In this document: in pieces, positions 22,477-33,963 of the stretch
Layout: every line of letters starts with the position of its first letter
How positions within the stretch are numbered: position 1 is the stretch's first letter
Assembly: GCA_920105805.1 (NCBI GenBank)
Contig: CAKKTI010000129.1
Span: 1-48,981, forward strand
DNA length: 48,981 bases
DNA from: Condylostoma magnum
Lineage: Eukaryota; Ciliophora; Heterotrichea; Heterotrichida; Condylostomatidae
Reading direction: 5' to 3'
The notes under the pieces: generated by a model
Told to the model about the DNA's origin: nothing
What the model saw: the letters and a program-made list of their open reading frames with translations, nothing else
Databases searched by the model: none
Position numbers and translations under genes: made by a program

Positions 22477-23261
22477 ATGGAACAGCTTAGCGAGAAACTT
22501 TTAGTACTGTATTAAAATATTGCTTTGAAAATATTTTATTTCTAATATCTGGCATCGTTTTATGAGTAAAGTCTGTTCTTGCCTAAAGCTATTGTCAAGT
22601 AAAGATAATTAACTTATTTGAAAGAGCCAGAAATTCCTAAAGTGGATATTGAAAGTAAAGTTGATGTAGCATTGCAATAAGCGTAATAAATTATAAGACC
22701 AAGGAANNNNNNNNNNNNNNNNNNNNNNNNNNNNNNNNNNNNNNNNNNNNNNNNNNNNNNNNNNNNNNNNNNNNNNNNNNNNNNNNNNNNNNNNNNNNNN
22801 NNNNNNAAGATGCTTAAAACCTAGATCTAACTGTCGCAAATACATACTCATCTTATACAGTGTACTAAGAGATAAAACAATTAATATTAGATCAGGACAT
22901 AATTAACTCAATTGACTGACTAAGCCGTATAAAAGCTGATTTATACCAAAATAACGAAATAGTAGCAAAACTAAGAAAAGCTGATTTAATGTTTTAATGA
23001 ATAAGTTAAAGTTTAAACAAGCTAAACTCCTATTAAACCTTAAAGGAAATCTAGGCGTAGTTAACACAAATTATTGTATAGAAAAGTAGACAATCTAAAC
23101 CCCTACTAAGAGCTGATCCTTTCAAGCAAGAAAGAGAGATTTTAGTGCAAGTTATAAGAAAAGCAGACTTCAATTAGCTAGAACGATGAAAGCAATTAGA
23201 TCAATGGAAATTAGAAGTCGAAGTAACACGCTCCTCTTTCATATCTAACCAAGAACCATAA
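22477..23261 (+). CDS. coiled-coil protein interrupted by assembly gap
   Basis: Not recognised. The N-terminal part before the gap reads MEQLSEKLLVLYQNIALKIF, then KEPEIPKVDIESKVDVALQQ. After the gap a single frame continues (NTYSSYTVYQEIKQLILDQD; SIDWLSRIKADLYQNNEIVA; LRADPFKQEREILVQVIRKA), helical and coiled-coil-like throughout. Frames before and after the gap differ, as expected when a run of N has arbitrary length, so total length is unknown. It ends NQEP then TAA TGA at 23259-23264, where the TAA overlaps the ATG of the channel gene by one base. No signal peptide or membrane segment is seen. Confidence 0.6.
22707..22806. other. assembly gap (100 N)
   Basis: Exactly 100 undetermined bases inside the coiled-coil gene. 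A round-number run usually marks a scaffold join of unknown real size. Confidence 0.99.
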
Positions 23262-25795
23262 TGACTAAGACTAATCCACAGCCTTTTACACCACAGAGGA
23301 AGAAATCTTTGTACTATAGCTTATAATAATTAGAATATTGTTGGAAAATGTCGGATTCAATAATCACAGATAACTTAGATAATGATATTATAAAGATTGA
23401 TTCAAATGGCATTATAAGCCCTCGGCAAGTAGCTAATATAAACTAAGAAAAAAATAGGAAATAGGCTTAAATTACCATGCATGGTTAAACTAGGAGAGGA
23501 GGAATAATGTAAGTGCGAAGAGATAAGGCTAAGGAAGAAATTTAAAAGAAAAGGTAAGAAGTTAGAAGGCTATCTTTGAGCAGGAATAAGCGGCATATGT
23601 CTGCGAAGGTTGATTAAGAAAAAGTTAAGACATTTGATGATGATGCCCCGTTTTAAGAAATTATTCGATTCAATAAGGGAAATTATGATCTTGATGGAAC
23701 ACTTATTAACCCAGATTTAAAACCTAGTAAATTTTACATAGAATTCATTATAGAGCATACTAATGTGTGAAGGAATCGATGAGATTTGTGAGTTATAATT
23801 CTTACTTTGTATAACTCTATATAGGTTCCGTTTATTATGGCTTTTGATACTGAAATGGATGTATAAGATATGTTGTAAGAGATTATTTTAGATTTAGTAT
23901 TCGCTTTTGATATTGTTCTTAATTTAATGACTACTTATCAAAAGAAATATGGAGAAATTGTATATAAACCTTCTTTTATTATGAAGCATTATATTTTTTC
24001 AAGTAGATTTGTATTTGATGCTCTTGCAAGTGTACCATTTGATCTTATACTTCTTATATTTGAAATTGATTTAAGCAGTCGCAATTTTAAAGCCTTTTAA
24101 ATCCTAAAGTTATTTAGACTGCTAAGACTTAGGAGAGTTATAAACTATCTAAAATTTACATCAACTTTAAAGCTTTGATTACGAATATTTCTAGTATGTT
24201 ACAATCTATTCCTATTTCTTCATATAGTATGTTGCATATGATTTCTAATAGTGAGTACTGATTAAGACTGGATTCCCTCAAATTATTAATTTTGATAATT
24301 AGAAAACTTTTATTAAGACAATACAAGAGAGCAATACTCTACTTGTTTGTATCATACAATTTTAATTATAGTAGGAGCCGATATTTACCCGTATAGCTCT
24401 TTATAAATAGCCTTTTCAGCAATGGTCTTGCTATCTGGATCAATGATTGTTGGATTTTTATTTGCTAATATGACAATACTCATACAAAGCTTCATGACGA
24501 AAAAGATTTAATTAAACTAGGATATAGAAATAGCTACATAAGCAATGGCGGATTTAAAGCTTCCATATGATATATCTAATAAAATAATAGAGTTTATATC
24601 AGCAACAAACAGCAGTAGAGACTACTTAAAAGAATTAGATTCCTTTTTCAATATTATATCCAAAAGTCTTAGAACATAGGCCATTGATTATCTGTTCCAA
24701 AACACTGTTTGCAAAAATCCGTTAATTAATAACAACAAGGATATTGCCAATTTTATTATATATAAGCTAAGAATCAACTCATCAAAGCCAGAATAATTAT
24801 TGTTTAGCTGAGGAGACCATCCATCATATGTATATTTTATAGTAAAGGGAGAAGTTTAAATATTTGTAAGAAATAAACTTCTTAGACTATAAAAACAATG
24901 CATTCTGAATGCTGGAGATTATTTTGGAGAACTAGCTCCACTTATGTAAAGTAAAAGATCTGCTACTGCTATTAGTGTAAATTATTGCACATTCGCGTAA
25001 ATTGATCTAAAAGATTTCAGTGAGCTACTGAGTAAATTTACATAGTTAAAATAAGACATGCTTTTGAAAGTTTATAATTATCTAGATGGATATAGCTTAA
25101 GTACCAAGTAGTTAATATAAAAGATTCCCTATTTTAAGAATATCACAAATAGTAAACTTACTAATATTCTATACAAATTTAGAGTGAAGTATTTAAACAA
25201 AGATTAAATAATACAAAAGCATGGTTAAAGATCAAAATATATCATTCTAGTACTTACAGGGACAGTAAGCTTGCATCTACCATAAATAAATCTATATAGT
25301 TTACCTAAAATAATAGAATTCATACCTTAGAGTGTAATTTGCCACTACTCAATACTAAACCTAATACCATTATAGTATAGCTTATACATGCACAACGCAG
25401 GATACATAGCTTTGCTAAGTAGAGCAAAACTATAATCAATTTTAAATGAAAAACAATAAGTGTTTAAAGATTCCTAAAAGTTCATTGATGACAATGAAGG
25501 TATGCAAGGAGTACCAATCAGTGATTTTATTACAAAAAGTTCCATGAATTCTCCGAAATTCTAATTCAGATCTTCAGTCCTACGATTAATGAAATTCATT
25601 CAAATGTGCAGATTTGGTCAATTTTCTTCAAATCTTCTTTAATTCATGCAAGTGGCTGAGGATTTATTACAAAAACATAAGTTTGATTAAGTTATAAACA
25701 ATTTTTCGAGGCAAAACATACTAAAAACTGCCAAAGCTCAATTAGAGTCCTCAAATGAAACATTAAAAAGATTGGAAGACATGCTCAGAAATTAA
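23261..25795 (+). CDS. cyclic-nucleotide-gated / voltage-gated cation channel
   Basis: 844 residues, EAG/HCN/CNG-type layout. S1-S3 segments include WVIILTLYNSIQVPFIMAFD and ILDLVFAFDIVLNLM; S4 is Arg-rich (LKLFRLLRLRRVINYLKF); S5 is KLWLRIFLVCYNLFLFLHIV. The pore helix and filter read ILIIVGADIYPYSS (filter codons 24371-24391), then S6 AFSAMVLLSGSMIVGFLFAN. A C-linker leads to a cyclic-nucleotide-binding domain (about 520-595; VYFIVKGEVQIFVRNK, AGDYFGELAPL, RSATAISVN). The filter lacks GYG/GFG, so ion selectivity is unclear. The start is MTKTNPQPFTPQ, whose A overlaps the upstream TAA; an in-frame ATG at 23348 is the alternative. The end is TAA 25793-25795, 33 bp before the convergent MRT4 stop. 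TGA reads as Trp at several sites. Confidence 0.9.
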
Positions 25796-25828
25796 ATAAG
25801 TAAATTTTACATAAAATTTATATTAAAA

Positions 25829-26491
25829 CTAATACGCTTGATAATCTCCATTACTCCACACTGCCTTTACTTCTAGTGTAAAGGATCCTTATTCCTAGTT
25901 TAACAATTTCAGGATTCTAGCTTGCTGGGGATCTAATGTTTGTCCTTCTCTACAGACAACATGATCATTCAGTAATTAGATTTCTCCACCATGTAAACGA
26001 GTAGGTAGCCCAAGTGTTCTTAGATAAGGCTCAATAGTATTAGAATGCATAGAAAAATAATCCTCTCCAGCATTAAGAGTAACAGTGTCATTAGCAACAT
26101 CACCTGGATTTGCAACTCTTGTCTGGGTAAAATTGTTAAAAAAGTTAACTAATTCTCCAGGGTTTACACTAGTAAAGATCAGACCAGTGTGTCCGACAAT
26201 ATTCTATCCAAGTTTTTCTAAATTAGGCTTATCATCTGGCAAAAACTCCTTAGTAAACGCTTTTCTTAAAATTTTTGCCTTTCCTAACACAAATCTTGAC
26301 GAATCCCTCCAATTGTCCCTTAGCTCTTGGAAAGGTTAGGTTTTGAAGTTGTTATGTGCAAAAACTAGTATATTAGGGTATTTGTCTATGAGTGTGAGGA
26401 TCTTTTATATTAATTGGGTTTTATGCTCCTTTCCCTTAGGCTTAGTTTTTGTAAGACTAATGACCTTGTTTCTCTTGGAGGCTTTACCCAT
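25829..26491 (-). CDS. MRTO4: MRT4 ribosome assembly factor
   Basis: 220 residues. MRT4 is a nucleolar paralog of ribosomal stalk protein P0 that occupies the P0 site on pre-60S particles before exchange. The N-terminus MGKASKRNKVISLTKTKPKG is the family signature. It is followed by TQLIQKILTLIDKYPNILVF, the P0-like core (VGHTGLIFTS; TRVANPGDVANDTVTL), and the second domain (TIEPYLRTLGLPTRLHGGEI; LLNDHVVCREGQTLDPQQAR). Length equals the family norm. The N-terminal signature fixes the start, which lies only 7 bp from the ATG of the divergent neighbour. The end is TAG 25829-25831 after NGDYQAY; the next TGA lies beyond the channel gene's own stop on the other strand, so TAG must terminate. Confidence 0.94.
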
Positions 26492-26498
26492 ATTAATT
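26492..26498. promoter_or_regulatory. 7-bp head-to-head spacer
   Basis: Seven bases (ATTAATT) separate the MRT4 start codon (minus) from the ATG of the unknown gene at 26499 (plus). The MRT4 start is fixed by its conserved N-terminus, so either the two 5' UTRs overlap the opposite coding region or the unknown gene starts downstream. Confidence 0.5.
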
Positions 26499-27062
26499 AT
26501 GTAATACAGTTTTCTGCCAAGTAAATTTGTTAAATCGTAGAGTAGTTTGACTTAGAGGCCTAAAAAGGACTATAAGCGACTAAGTTTATATATAAAGGGC
26601 AGTAGTCCGGATAAGTCTAACAATGGCTTTAGTAGTAGGAATTCTAATAATGGAACTATTGTTGACCTTAACCTATCCCCACAGATAAATGTTCACAATG
26701 GATTAACTGCCAGGAACTTTAACTCAATTCATAGATTAAGCTCAAAGGCAGATAAGAAGATATAATCATTAGACTAAAAGGGCTTTAAAACTCCAGAAAC
26801 TGGATTTCTAAAGCCCAATACTTACTAAGGCTTTGATTTTTTAAAAGGTGCTTAAGGATTGTAAAGATTCAATAAAAAGTAGCTAAAATCCTAGCTTAGT
26901 TTTCCATCTCTCGGGGCTCTTCACTATGTGGAGAGATAGCAAAAGAAAAGAGAGCTTCCACCTTATAGAATTCCTATTGAGTTTAACGATATGATAAGAA
27001 TACGATAATCACAAAAATCAAGAGTAAGACTACGCAAACTTCATTATAACTGAGTTAGATAA
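26499..27062 (+). CDS. unknown Ser/Asn/Lys-rich protein, 187 residues
   Basis: Not recognised. Basic and low in hydrophobics: MQYSFLPSKFVKSQSSLTQR, then GSSPDKSNNGFSSRNSNNG, then GFKTPETGFLKPNTYQGFDF, then KKRELPPYRIPIEFND. It looks disordered, with Pro-rich short motifs, and has no membrane segment. The frame is preferred to the other two by composition and by its clean end at tandem TAA TAA (27060-27065). In-frame TAA/TAG read as Gln. Divergent from MRT4 and convergent with the kelch gene, whose stop lies about 65 bp away. Confidence 0.6.
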
Positions 27063-27129
27063 TAAAGTGTTGAAAATACTTACATTTTATACAGAAAAAC
27101 AATACATAAAATAACGCTAATAACTAAGC

Positions 27130-28506
27130 CTATGCCTCATAAATGACACTTTGTCTCTTGATCAAATCGACTTTCATCAAAGCAATATTTCCCTACTCAA
27201 GCTCAATTAAATAAGGAGACTGCTCAATGATATCTCCTGCTATGATTTTCCCAGTTACATACATTTAGTCCTAGTACACCCATGCCTATCCGCCAGTTCA
27301 TCACAACATCTCTTGCACTTTGTGCTAGCTAACCACCTGCTAAGTCTACAAATCAATAAACGAAATATCAGACTTATCCAATATAACTATATAATTGTGA
27401 AAAACCTGCATTTGTACTGGTGTTAGTCCAATTTCATCCTTTTAAAAAATCTTAGCGTAGGTTTTAGTCTGAGGCCTATACTCAAACACGCTTCTCTGAG
27501 ACATCTCTAGAGAAAATCCAGTGAATAAAATCTTTCCCTTAGCTACCACAGCGTTTACCCCCATCAACGCTTCAGGCAGCTCTGCTGCCTATTTTCATCT
27601 AGCCTTCTACACATTAAACACCTCTGCCGTCTACAACGGCAAGTACCTATCTTTCCCACCAAACAAGTACACTTTTCCATCAAAATAGGCAGAGCCATGG
27701 CTCTGCCTGAAGTTAATTGCGGGAGGAAGGGGGATTACTCGAAAATCAGCCAGAATTATATAAGGGTTAGACCGACCTCCACTAACTAAAATTGCACCAG
27801 AGGGTAACTAACAGTAAGATTACCCGTATGTAAGGTTACAAGGAAGTTTTGCTTTCTAAAGGGAGTTCTGCTGAGTCATGAACCTATAGCAAGATTTTTT
27901 TGAGAGAAAACTATAGAAGTCAATTGGAGCGGACTCAGTAAGGCCAGCAAGAGTTTTTGTATTGGAATCTGCCCAAACTCTTGTAATATGACTGTAAAAT
28001 GTGCGAGGCAAAGCCTCTAGTAACTTTGTAGCGATTGAAAGTAATGTCTCCATTGAAAGAAAATTAGAAAACAGACACATGAGCCTAGGAGATTTACTAA
28101 TCAATTTATTAAACTTATCCAAAAGTTCTTTGTTTTTATACCATGGAAGTTTTTCAGTTAACTTGCAGAACATGTCCACAAGCCTTTTAATTGATATATA
28201 ATTAGAATTCTTTTTAAAAGTGTTCATAGCATTAAAAAATACTTCAATTCCTTTAATAACTGCACGATGTCCAGTTTTACCACGCCCGACATTGAGCGAT
28301 ATTAGCCTCTGAAATCGGCTCTCAAAGTACTGGACTTCTATATCATCGTAACTAAAGCTTTTTAGTATTATCTGAGCATCTTTTACAGAGATCTAATGCT
28401 CAATGCAAATTCGGTCTAAAGTCATTGCTTTTAGGAATTTAAGTTTTATAGGGAGGAGGGAGATTTTGTTAGGTTTAGGTGGATATCCAAGATTACCGCT
28501 TGTCAT
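27130..28506 (-). CDS. kelch-repeat protein
   Basis: 458 residues. The first 230 residues are helical and not recognised (EALPRTFYSHITRVWADSNT). The C-terminal half has kelch-type propeller blades: GAILVSGGRSNPYIILADF, then GSAYFDGKVYLFGGKDRYLP, then AEVFNVQKARWKQAAELPEA, then NAVVAKGKILFTGFS. The repeated pattern of a double Gly preceded by a hydrophobic strand, with Trp later in the blade, is typical. Partners are unknown. The ciliate genus-specific N-terminus suggests a bespoke adaptor (inference). It starts at MTSGNLGYPP, 37 bp from the divergent MARCH gene, and ends at TAG 27130-27132 with a second TAG two codons on. Confidence 0.8.
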
Positions 28507-28543
28507 TTTTCTTACCAGAAAATAATTATTAGTCGGCTTATAA

Positions 28544-29335
28544 ATGAGTGTTGAGGGATTGCAGTGCAAAATATGCCTAGAGGGGGAAATTGAGGGATAC
28601 CCACTGATTTCACCTTGTAAGTGTAGTGGGTCTGTGAGATTTGTGCATGAGGAGTGCTTGAAGACGTGAATTGCATCTAATAATTTGGAAATGGAGGGAG
28701 TTTAATGTGAGATTTGCAAATTTGAGTATGAAATGGAAATTGAATTCAGTTTTTAGTGTACTATGTCTGAGTTTTAAGAAATTGAGCCAGATGGAAAATT
28801 TATTATTGGGCTTGGAGTGTCGTTAATGATTATTTTGTGTTTTTTTGCAGATGTTTTGTACTCGTTTCAGAAATTTGAGTTTGTGAAAAAGGAGAGCATG
28901 CAATATTTAAAGTAAGTTGAGACTTTTGTCATTTTGATTATTATACTTATATTCGCCTATGTACTGAAAATCGTGTTAAATGGTAGTATTGTAAAGAAGG
29001 TTGAGAGCTGGTAGATAAGGAGTTAGAGTAATTTGAGGTAAAAGGAGGATATTTCTTAGGTTTCGTAAACATTAGCAGAGGATTTATAGGAGTAGCCTAT
29101 TATGAGTGTTGAGAGAAATATTTAGTATAGGGGGAAAGTTATCAAAATGCCTGAAATTGACTCACCGTTTTTGAGCTAGTAGGTGATTAATGGTAAGGTA
29201 TTCACAATACCTAGAAATTATAATCATAATGCGGAAGACATTGTTAGGTAATACAGTGCTAGGCATGAAAATACACCCAGGGGAAATTGGCATAATAGAA
29301 CTCAATCTCTTAGTATTTCACGAATATTTAGATAA
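28544..29335 (+). CDS. MARCH-type (RING-CH) membrane E3 ubiquitin ligase
   Basis: 263 residues. The N-terminus is a RING-CH (C4HC3) finger: CKICLEGEIEGYPLISPCKC, then SGSVRFVHEECLKTWIAS, then CEICKFEYEM. The conserved Trp after CLKT is TGA (28667-28669), direct proof that TGA is read as Trp. Two transmembrane segments follow (FIIGLGVSLMIILCFFADVL; VETFVILIIILIFAYVLKIV), then a cytosolic tail rich in Gln, Ser and Arg. MARCH ligases ubiquitinate membrane proteins and direct their endocytosis. It ends TAA 29333-29335 after SRIFR. Its start lies 37 bp from the divergent kelch start. Confidence 0.93.
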
Positions 29336-29440
29336 ATAATGTAATCAATGTTATAATTAAAAATAATCATAAATTAAATTAGGATAATTTAAAAGCAGTT
29401 GCATATAATATATGGGCAAAGTATTCATTCATAACAATTT

Positions 29441-30485
29441 GCATAGTATATGTAGTAATCATTTGCCAAGTAATAAAATATGTTGGCTCAGTTATTAGTT
29501 ATTTCATTGATGTTCTATTTGAATGTATTGGGAAAGGAATACATAAATTTCTTCATCGGTGATAGTCTTTAATGTGCTTAATTAATAGAATTCAATAAAG
29601 GCTCTGTAGTTCTAGGCAGCTCTCATGAAATCGAGATTATTGATCCAATTTGTCAAAACTACTTAATAGCTTTTCAACCTTAAAATTATCTCACAGCAAC
29701 TTTCAGCGATTAAACAACTAATACTTTTAGCTATGATGTATGGACTCTTGTATAATCAAGCGGACAAATTTGTCTAATATAAACTGGACAAGATCTAATG
29801 AAGTTCGAAATCAACTCTAATCTGAAAATAAGAATTGATGTACTAGATAATTAATGGAGAACTTATTAAACAGGTGAATCCATTCAATTAAATATATGGC
29901 ATTATCTATAACTCAAAGTTGCATATGATTAGGAGAAACTCTTGATTTAAACTTAAATCGATACTAAGTCTAGCGAGTTATTTGAATTTGACTCTTAAGT
30001 AGTTTTTGATAATTTGCATATGCTCTCTTTGAAAGTAGGTGGTGGATTCATGGGATACATTTCCTACTTCAGATTATCAGATGAAGAACTGAATATAGGA
30101 ATAGGATACTAATGCTATTGCGATGGCTAAAAGTGTAATTAGTGCTAAACGGCTCTCAATTTATTACATTGTCCAAAATTCTACGATAATGATAACAATT
30201 GTATCGATTCTTCTCCCCAAAAACAAATCCGAAATGCTTGTCCAAGTGGAACATATGAGGATAGCTTAGGAGAATTAATGAAGTGTTTAAGTTGTCATTA
30301 TACTTGCAATAGTTGTAGTGGATCTTATTTTGATGATTGTATTACATGCAAAGATTCAAATACAGCTTATATTGAGGGATAATGTATACTATAGGACAAT
30401 CAACGCTAATTATAAGGTTGTCGTCCTGAATAATGAAAAAATAGTACTACTGGAAACTGTATGGAGTGTTAGAGTCCTTGCAAAG
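29441..30485 (+). repeat. direct duplication, copy 1 (promoter-proximal and 5' coding)
   Basis: About 40 bp of upstream DNA plus the first kilobase of the receptor coding sequence are almost identical to 33924-34968, differing by scattered single bases. Similarity ends abruptly near 30485; beyond that the two genes share only a general cysteine-rich character. Confidence 0.9.
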
Positions 30486-33024
30486 TATGTTAAAGTTTTG
30501 TTAGCGAATAAACATGTATTGAATGTAATGAACTTCTTTACTTATATAAAGGCACATGCACATGTAATTGTCCAAATAATACATATAAGGATAATTTTTC
30601 TTGCTATGACTGCGATAGTAGCTGTGCTACTTGTAATGGATCCACTTAATCCGATTGCTTATCATGTAATAATACCTAAATTTTATTTAACAATAGCTGC
30701 GTTGATAATTGCCCTATAACTAAGTTCTTTGATGAAAGTTTAACTCCTAATTAATGTGCTGATTGCCATTAATCTTGTGCTACGTGCAATTAATCAACTC
30801 AAAATGATTGCTTAACTTGTTATCCCGATAAAGTACTATACAAAGGTTAATGCATAGACAACTGCCTCTCTTAAACCTTTTTTGATACTAACTAATCACC
30901 AAATCAATGCATTGATTGTAATGAATAATCTTCAGATCTTTAAGAATGCCCTTAATGTCAAAACTTTTGCTACTAAAGCTGATAAAATGATGAGTATTGC
31001 TATGATGAATATAACCAATGCATTGAAAACCCTTGTGATGTCGACTAATATTATTACTTTTAGTAGTGTTTTAATTGCACATTAAATTGTTCTTAATGCG
31101 ATTATTAAACTTGCAATGTATGTAATCAAGGATTCATTAATCTTGATGGTATATGTACTTGCTAGTAAGGTTCAATTCTAATAGGCAATTAATGCGTATA
31201 ATGTATGGGAAATTGCTCAGATGTAAGCAATTTAATCTGTTCTGATTACTTCGGGAACTGTATTTTGCATCCTTGCTAGCTTAATTAAGTATATATTGAT
31301 TTTGATTGGATTGCAACTAATTGTACACAAATTGCTATAAATGTAATTAGCTTGAATGCTTAGAATGTGACATTACTTGATAGCTAAATTAAAATAATCA
31401 ATGTGAATGTAAAGAAGGATACTTTTTATCTTAGAATGAGTGTTTACAATGTAATAGTGGGTGTAAAAGTTGTGCTGATAGTAAAGATAATTGTACCTCT
31501 TGTAATGGAGTTTTAAGTCTTAATGATTCAAATGAATGTACTTGCAAGGCCGACAATCTTATTGAATCAGAAGATGGAGAATGCTATTAATGCTAAACAT
31601 AATGCAATGAAAATACTGAAAATAATAAATATTGTTTCTCAAGTGATAGCCAATGTATAGAATTTAGATTAGAAGTAAACATAAACTTGATTGATCATAC
31701 AGTTTTTATTGAATTTAAGCCTGCTTTGTTTAGAAAACTATTAAATAATGACTTAAATATTATCATAAATGATATTGAAGTGGCCATCGAATTAAAAGAG
31801 ATCATAGCTTAAATAAAATACACATTCAATATAGATAAAAATGGTATATAGAGCTATGATGTATAGTTTTTGTCCTAAGATCTATTAAATGTTAAATAAG
31901 ACATACATAAAAATGAGATTTAAAAGTCAGAAGATCAATCAAGTGATATAAAAGATGCAAATAAATTAAAAGATGAAACTTAATAAACTACATAAATAGC
32001 CATAGGTGCATCTTTTGCAGCATCTGCAGTACTGGGTGATTTGCCTAGTTTTTGAATAACTATAAGTATTATTCAACTTTTAGTATATACTCCATATATC
32101 TATCCCACAATATCCTTAAATGTAAAAGGATTTACATCAGGTTTAGACTCCTTTAGTATGTTTCCTAGCTATTTCTCTAATTTAACATTTGAAGATGATA
32201 GTTTAGATGGATTGGGATATGGACTAGACTTAAAAATCAATGGATCTATACTGTTAAATAATATAGGCTAAATTGTAACTCTTTTTATTATGACGTTACT
32301 GGTATTTCTAATTCTCTAATGATTAATTTCAGCTTCTCATTCAACATTGGTTAAGATTATCTATAAAATCTATCCTAAGGTGTTAAGGTTCTCATTTAAT
32401 ATTTATAGCTAAATATTTCTAGACTTATGCATTAATTGCACGATTTCAGTTTGATATTTCAATACAGACTCTGCTAATAATATTGTATCACTTGTATTAT
32501 CCATCGTAGTATTGGTAAATTGTAATTAGCTAATTTTATTGGTTTGTACATTAAGTATGAACTTACTAAATTTACAAGAAGATTAGGATTCGATAGCAGC
32601 ATTGATATTTGATCAATTTAGAAATAGAAAATAAGGCTTGGCTTACAATCAAATATTTCTTATTTAAAGAATATGCTTTACATTGCTTCCAGTCTTAAGA
32701 GTCAATTACAAGTTTAGTTTGATCATATGTAGCTTACTTTCCATTTTTGTAATATTTATACAGATGATGAGTTTTATAATTATTTAAAAGCCTTATGAAT
32801 AAAAGATATTTAACATTCTTTAATGTGGAATTTAACTGTAGTTGGCATTAGCTTATTTAGTGATGCTTATTACTAGTTTTATTGATCAAGAAAGCCTGTA
32901 TATCGACTATATTATAATTGCTTTTGTTCTACTTCCTATTATATGAAATTATATCATTTAAATTTACAAAGCTGTTAGCAAGATAATTGCAATAATAAGA
33001 GAAAAATTCTCAAGAAATAGCTAG
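29480..33024 (+). CDS. cysteine-rich multipass receptor, copy A
   Basis: About 1174 residues if one 20-nt segment is removed. Signal peptide MLAQLLVISLMFYLNVLG, an N-terminal LamG-like beta domain (VWTLVQSSGQICLIQTGQ; GGGFMGYISYFRL), and then long growth-factor-receptor/furin-like cysteine repeats (CLSCHYTCNSCSGSYFDDC; CDSSCATCNGSTQSDC). From about residue 850 there are many transmembrane segments (LPSFWITISIIQLLVYTPYI; IVTLFIMTLLVFLIL). Trp in LPSFW is TGA. The family is common in ciliates; ligand and signalling are unknown. The reading frame shifts once near 31260-31320, by a candidate intron, an assembly error or real damage. It ends on triple stops TAG TAA TAG (33022-33030). Confidence 0.78.
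31260..31279 (+). other. candidate 20-nt intron in receptor copy A
   Basis: A 20-nt GTAT...CTAG segment whose removal joins the upstream frame (ICSDYFGN) to the downstream one (LDCNQLYTNCYKCNQLEC). Length and ends match the candidate intron at 2509-2528. The homologous stretch of copy B is too diverged to test it. An assembly indel is the main alternative. Confidence 0.35.
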
Positions 33025-33963
33025 TAATAGATTTATTGGTACGATTTAGTTTAATTTGTATAATATTAAATTACTATATTTACCTTTGTAAATTTAGATT
33101 AAATAATTTAAAGTTGTTATTTACCAAATATTAGTTAAGTTTTTTATTTGCATGCTTGATGATATGTTAGTAGATCTTTTCCATTATTAACTATAATACT
33201 GTCATGTGTTATATCTAGAATTCACAGTATACAAAATAAGCTAGTGTTTATTTAGCTTGATATTAAACAAAATGTTCTTTAATCTATCTATATGCATTGT
33301 TTTATAGTAAAACTTACTAAAAATGAATAAGTTATTACAAAAGTCGAATTATACTAGTATAAAATTAAATAAGCAGTTTTAATGATGCTTATATTTTAAT
33401 TATAATGCTTACTACATATGTTACTAATATTTTACTTAAAAATCCCTTTAAATCGCTGTGATAACTTCTCCATTTTGAATGATATTACATAAAGTAGCAT
33501 ATAAAATATAATAGTATAAAAAACTAATGTATATTAAAACTAATTAATATAGTCAGTTAGCATTTGATTTTAAGGATTTTTGAATTTGCATTTATTAAAT
33601 TTATTGATCATCCTTCGAACTTATAGAAGTAGTTTCTCTAGTATTATTCATTTCTAAAGTTATTAGTGGAGTTACTTATATTATTTGCTGATTCCTTCAG
33701 AAAATAATTTTACTAATTTTATAGTTCTAAGAAAGAGCAATTTATAAGTTAAAAATTATCCCGCAATTTATATCTATGTATATAAAGAGTTGTTTTATAG
33801 AATATACAATTATTAGCTGAATAAAGTTATTTAGTATTGTAAAACTATTTAGATCCCTCTTTTCACCTATACCAGTATTTGAATCAAGCGGAGTACTAAA
33901 CTTACAAAAATTATAATCAACTCGCATAGTATAAATAGTAATCATTTGCCAAATAATAAAAAT
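33025..33963. other. 939-bp AT-rich spacer between the tandem receptors
   Basis: No frame has protein-like composition. The last 40 bp (33924-33963) match the bases just upstream of copy A, including a TAGTAATCATTTGCCAA string, and are the best candidate promoter element. The rest shows only A/T runs. Confidence 0.6.

Noticed and set aside
30318-31085. Plus-strand ORFs of 60-130 residues inside receptor copy A
   Set aside because: They are other-frame shadows of the cysteine-repeat region; the true frame shows regular Cys spacing and matches copy B.
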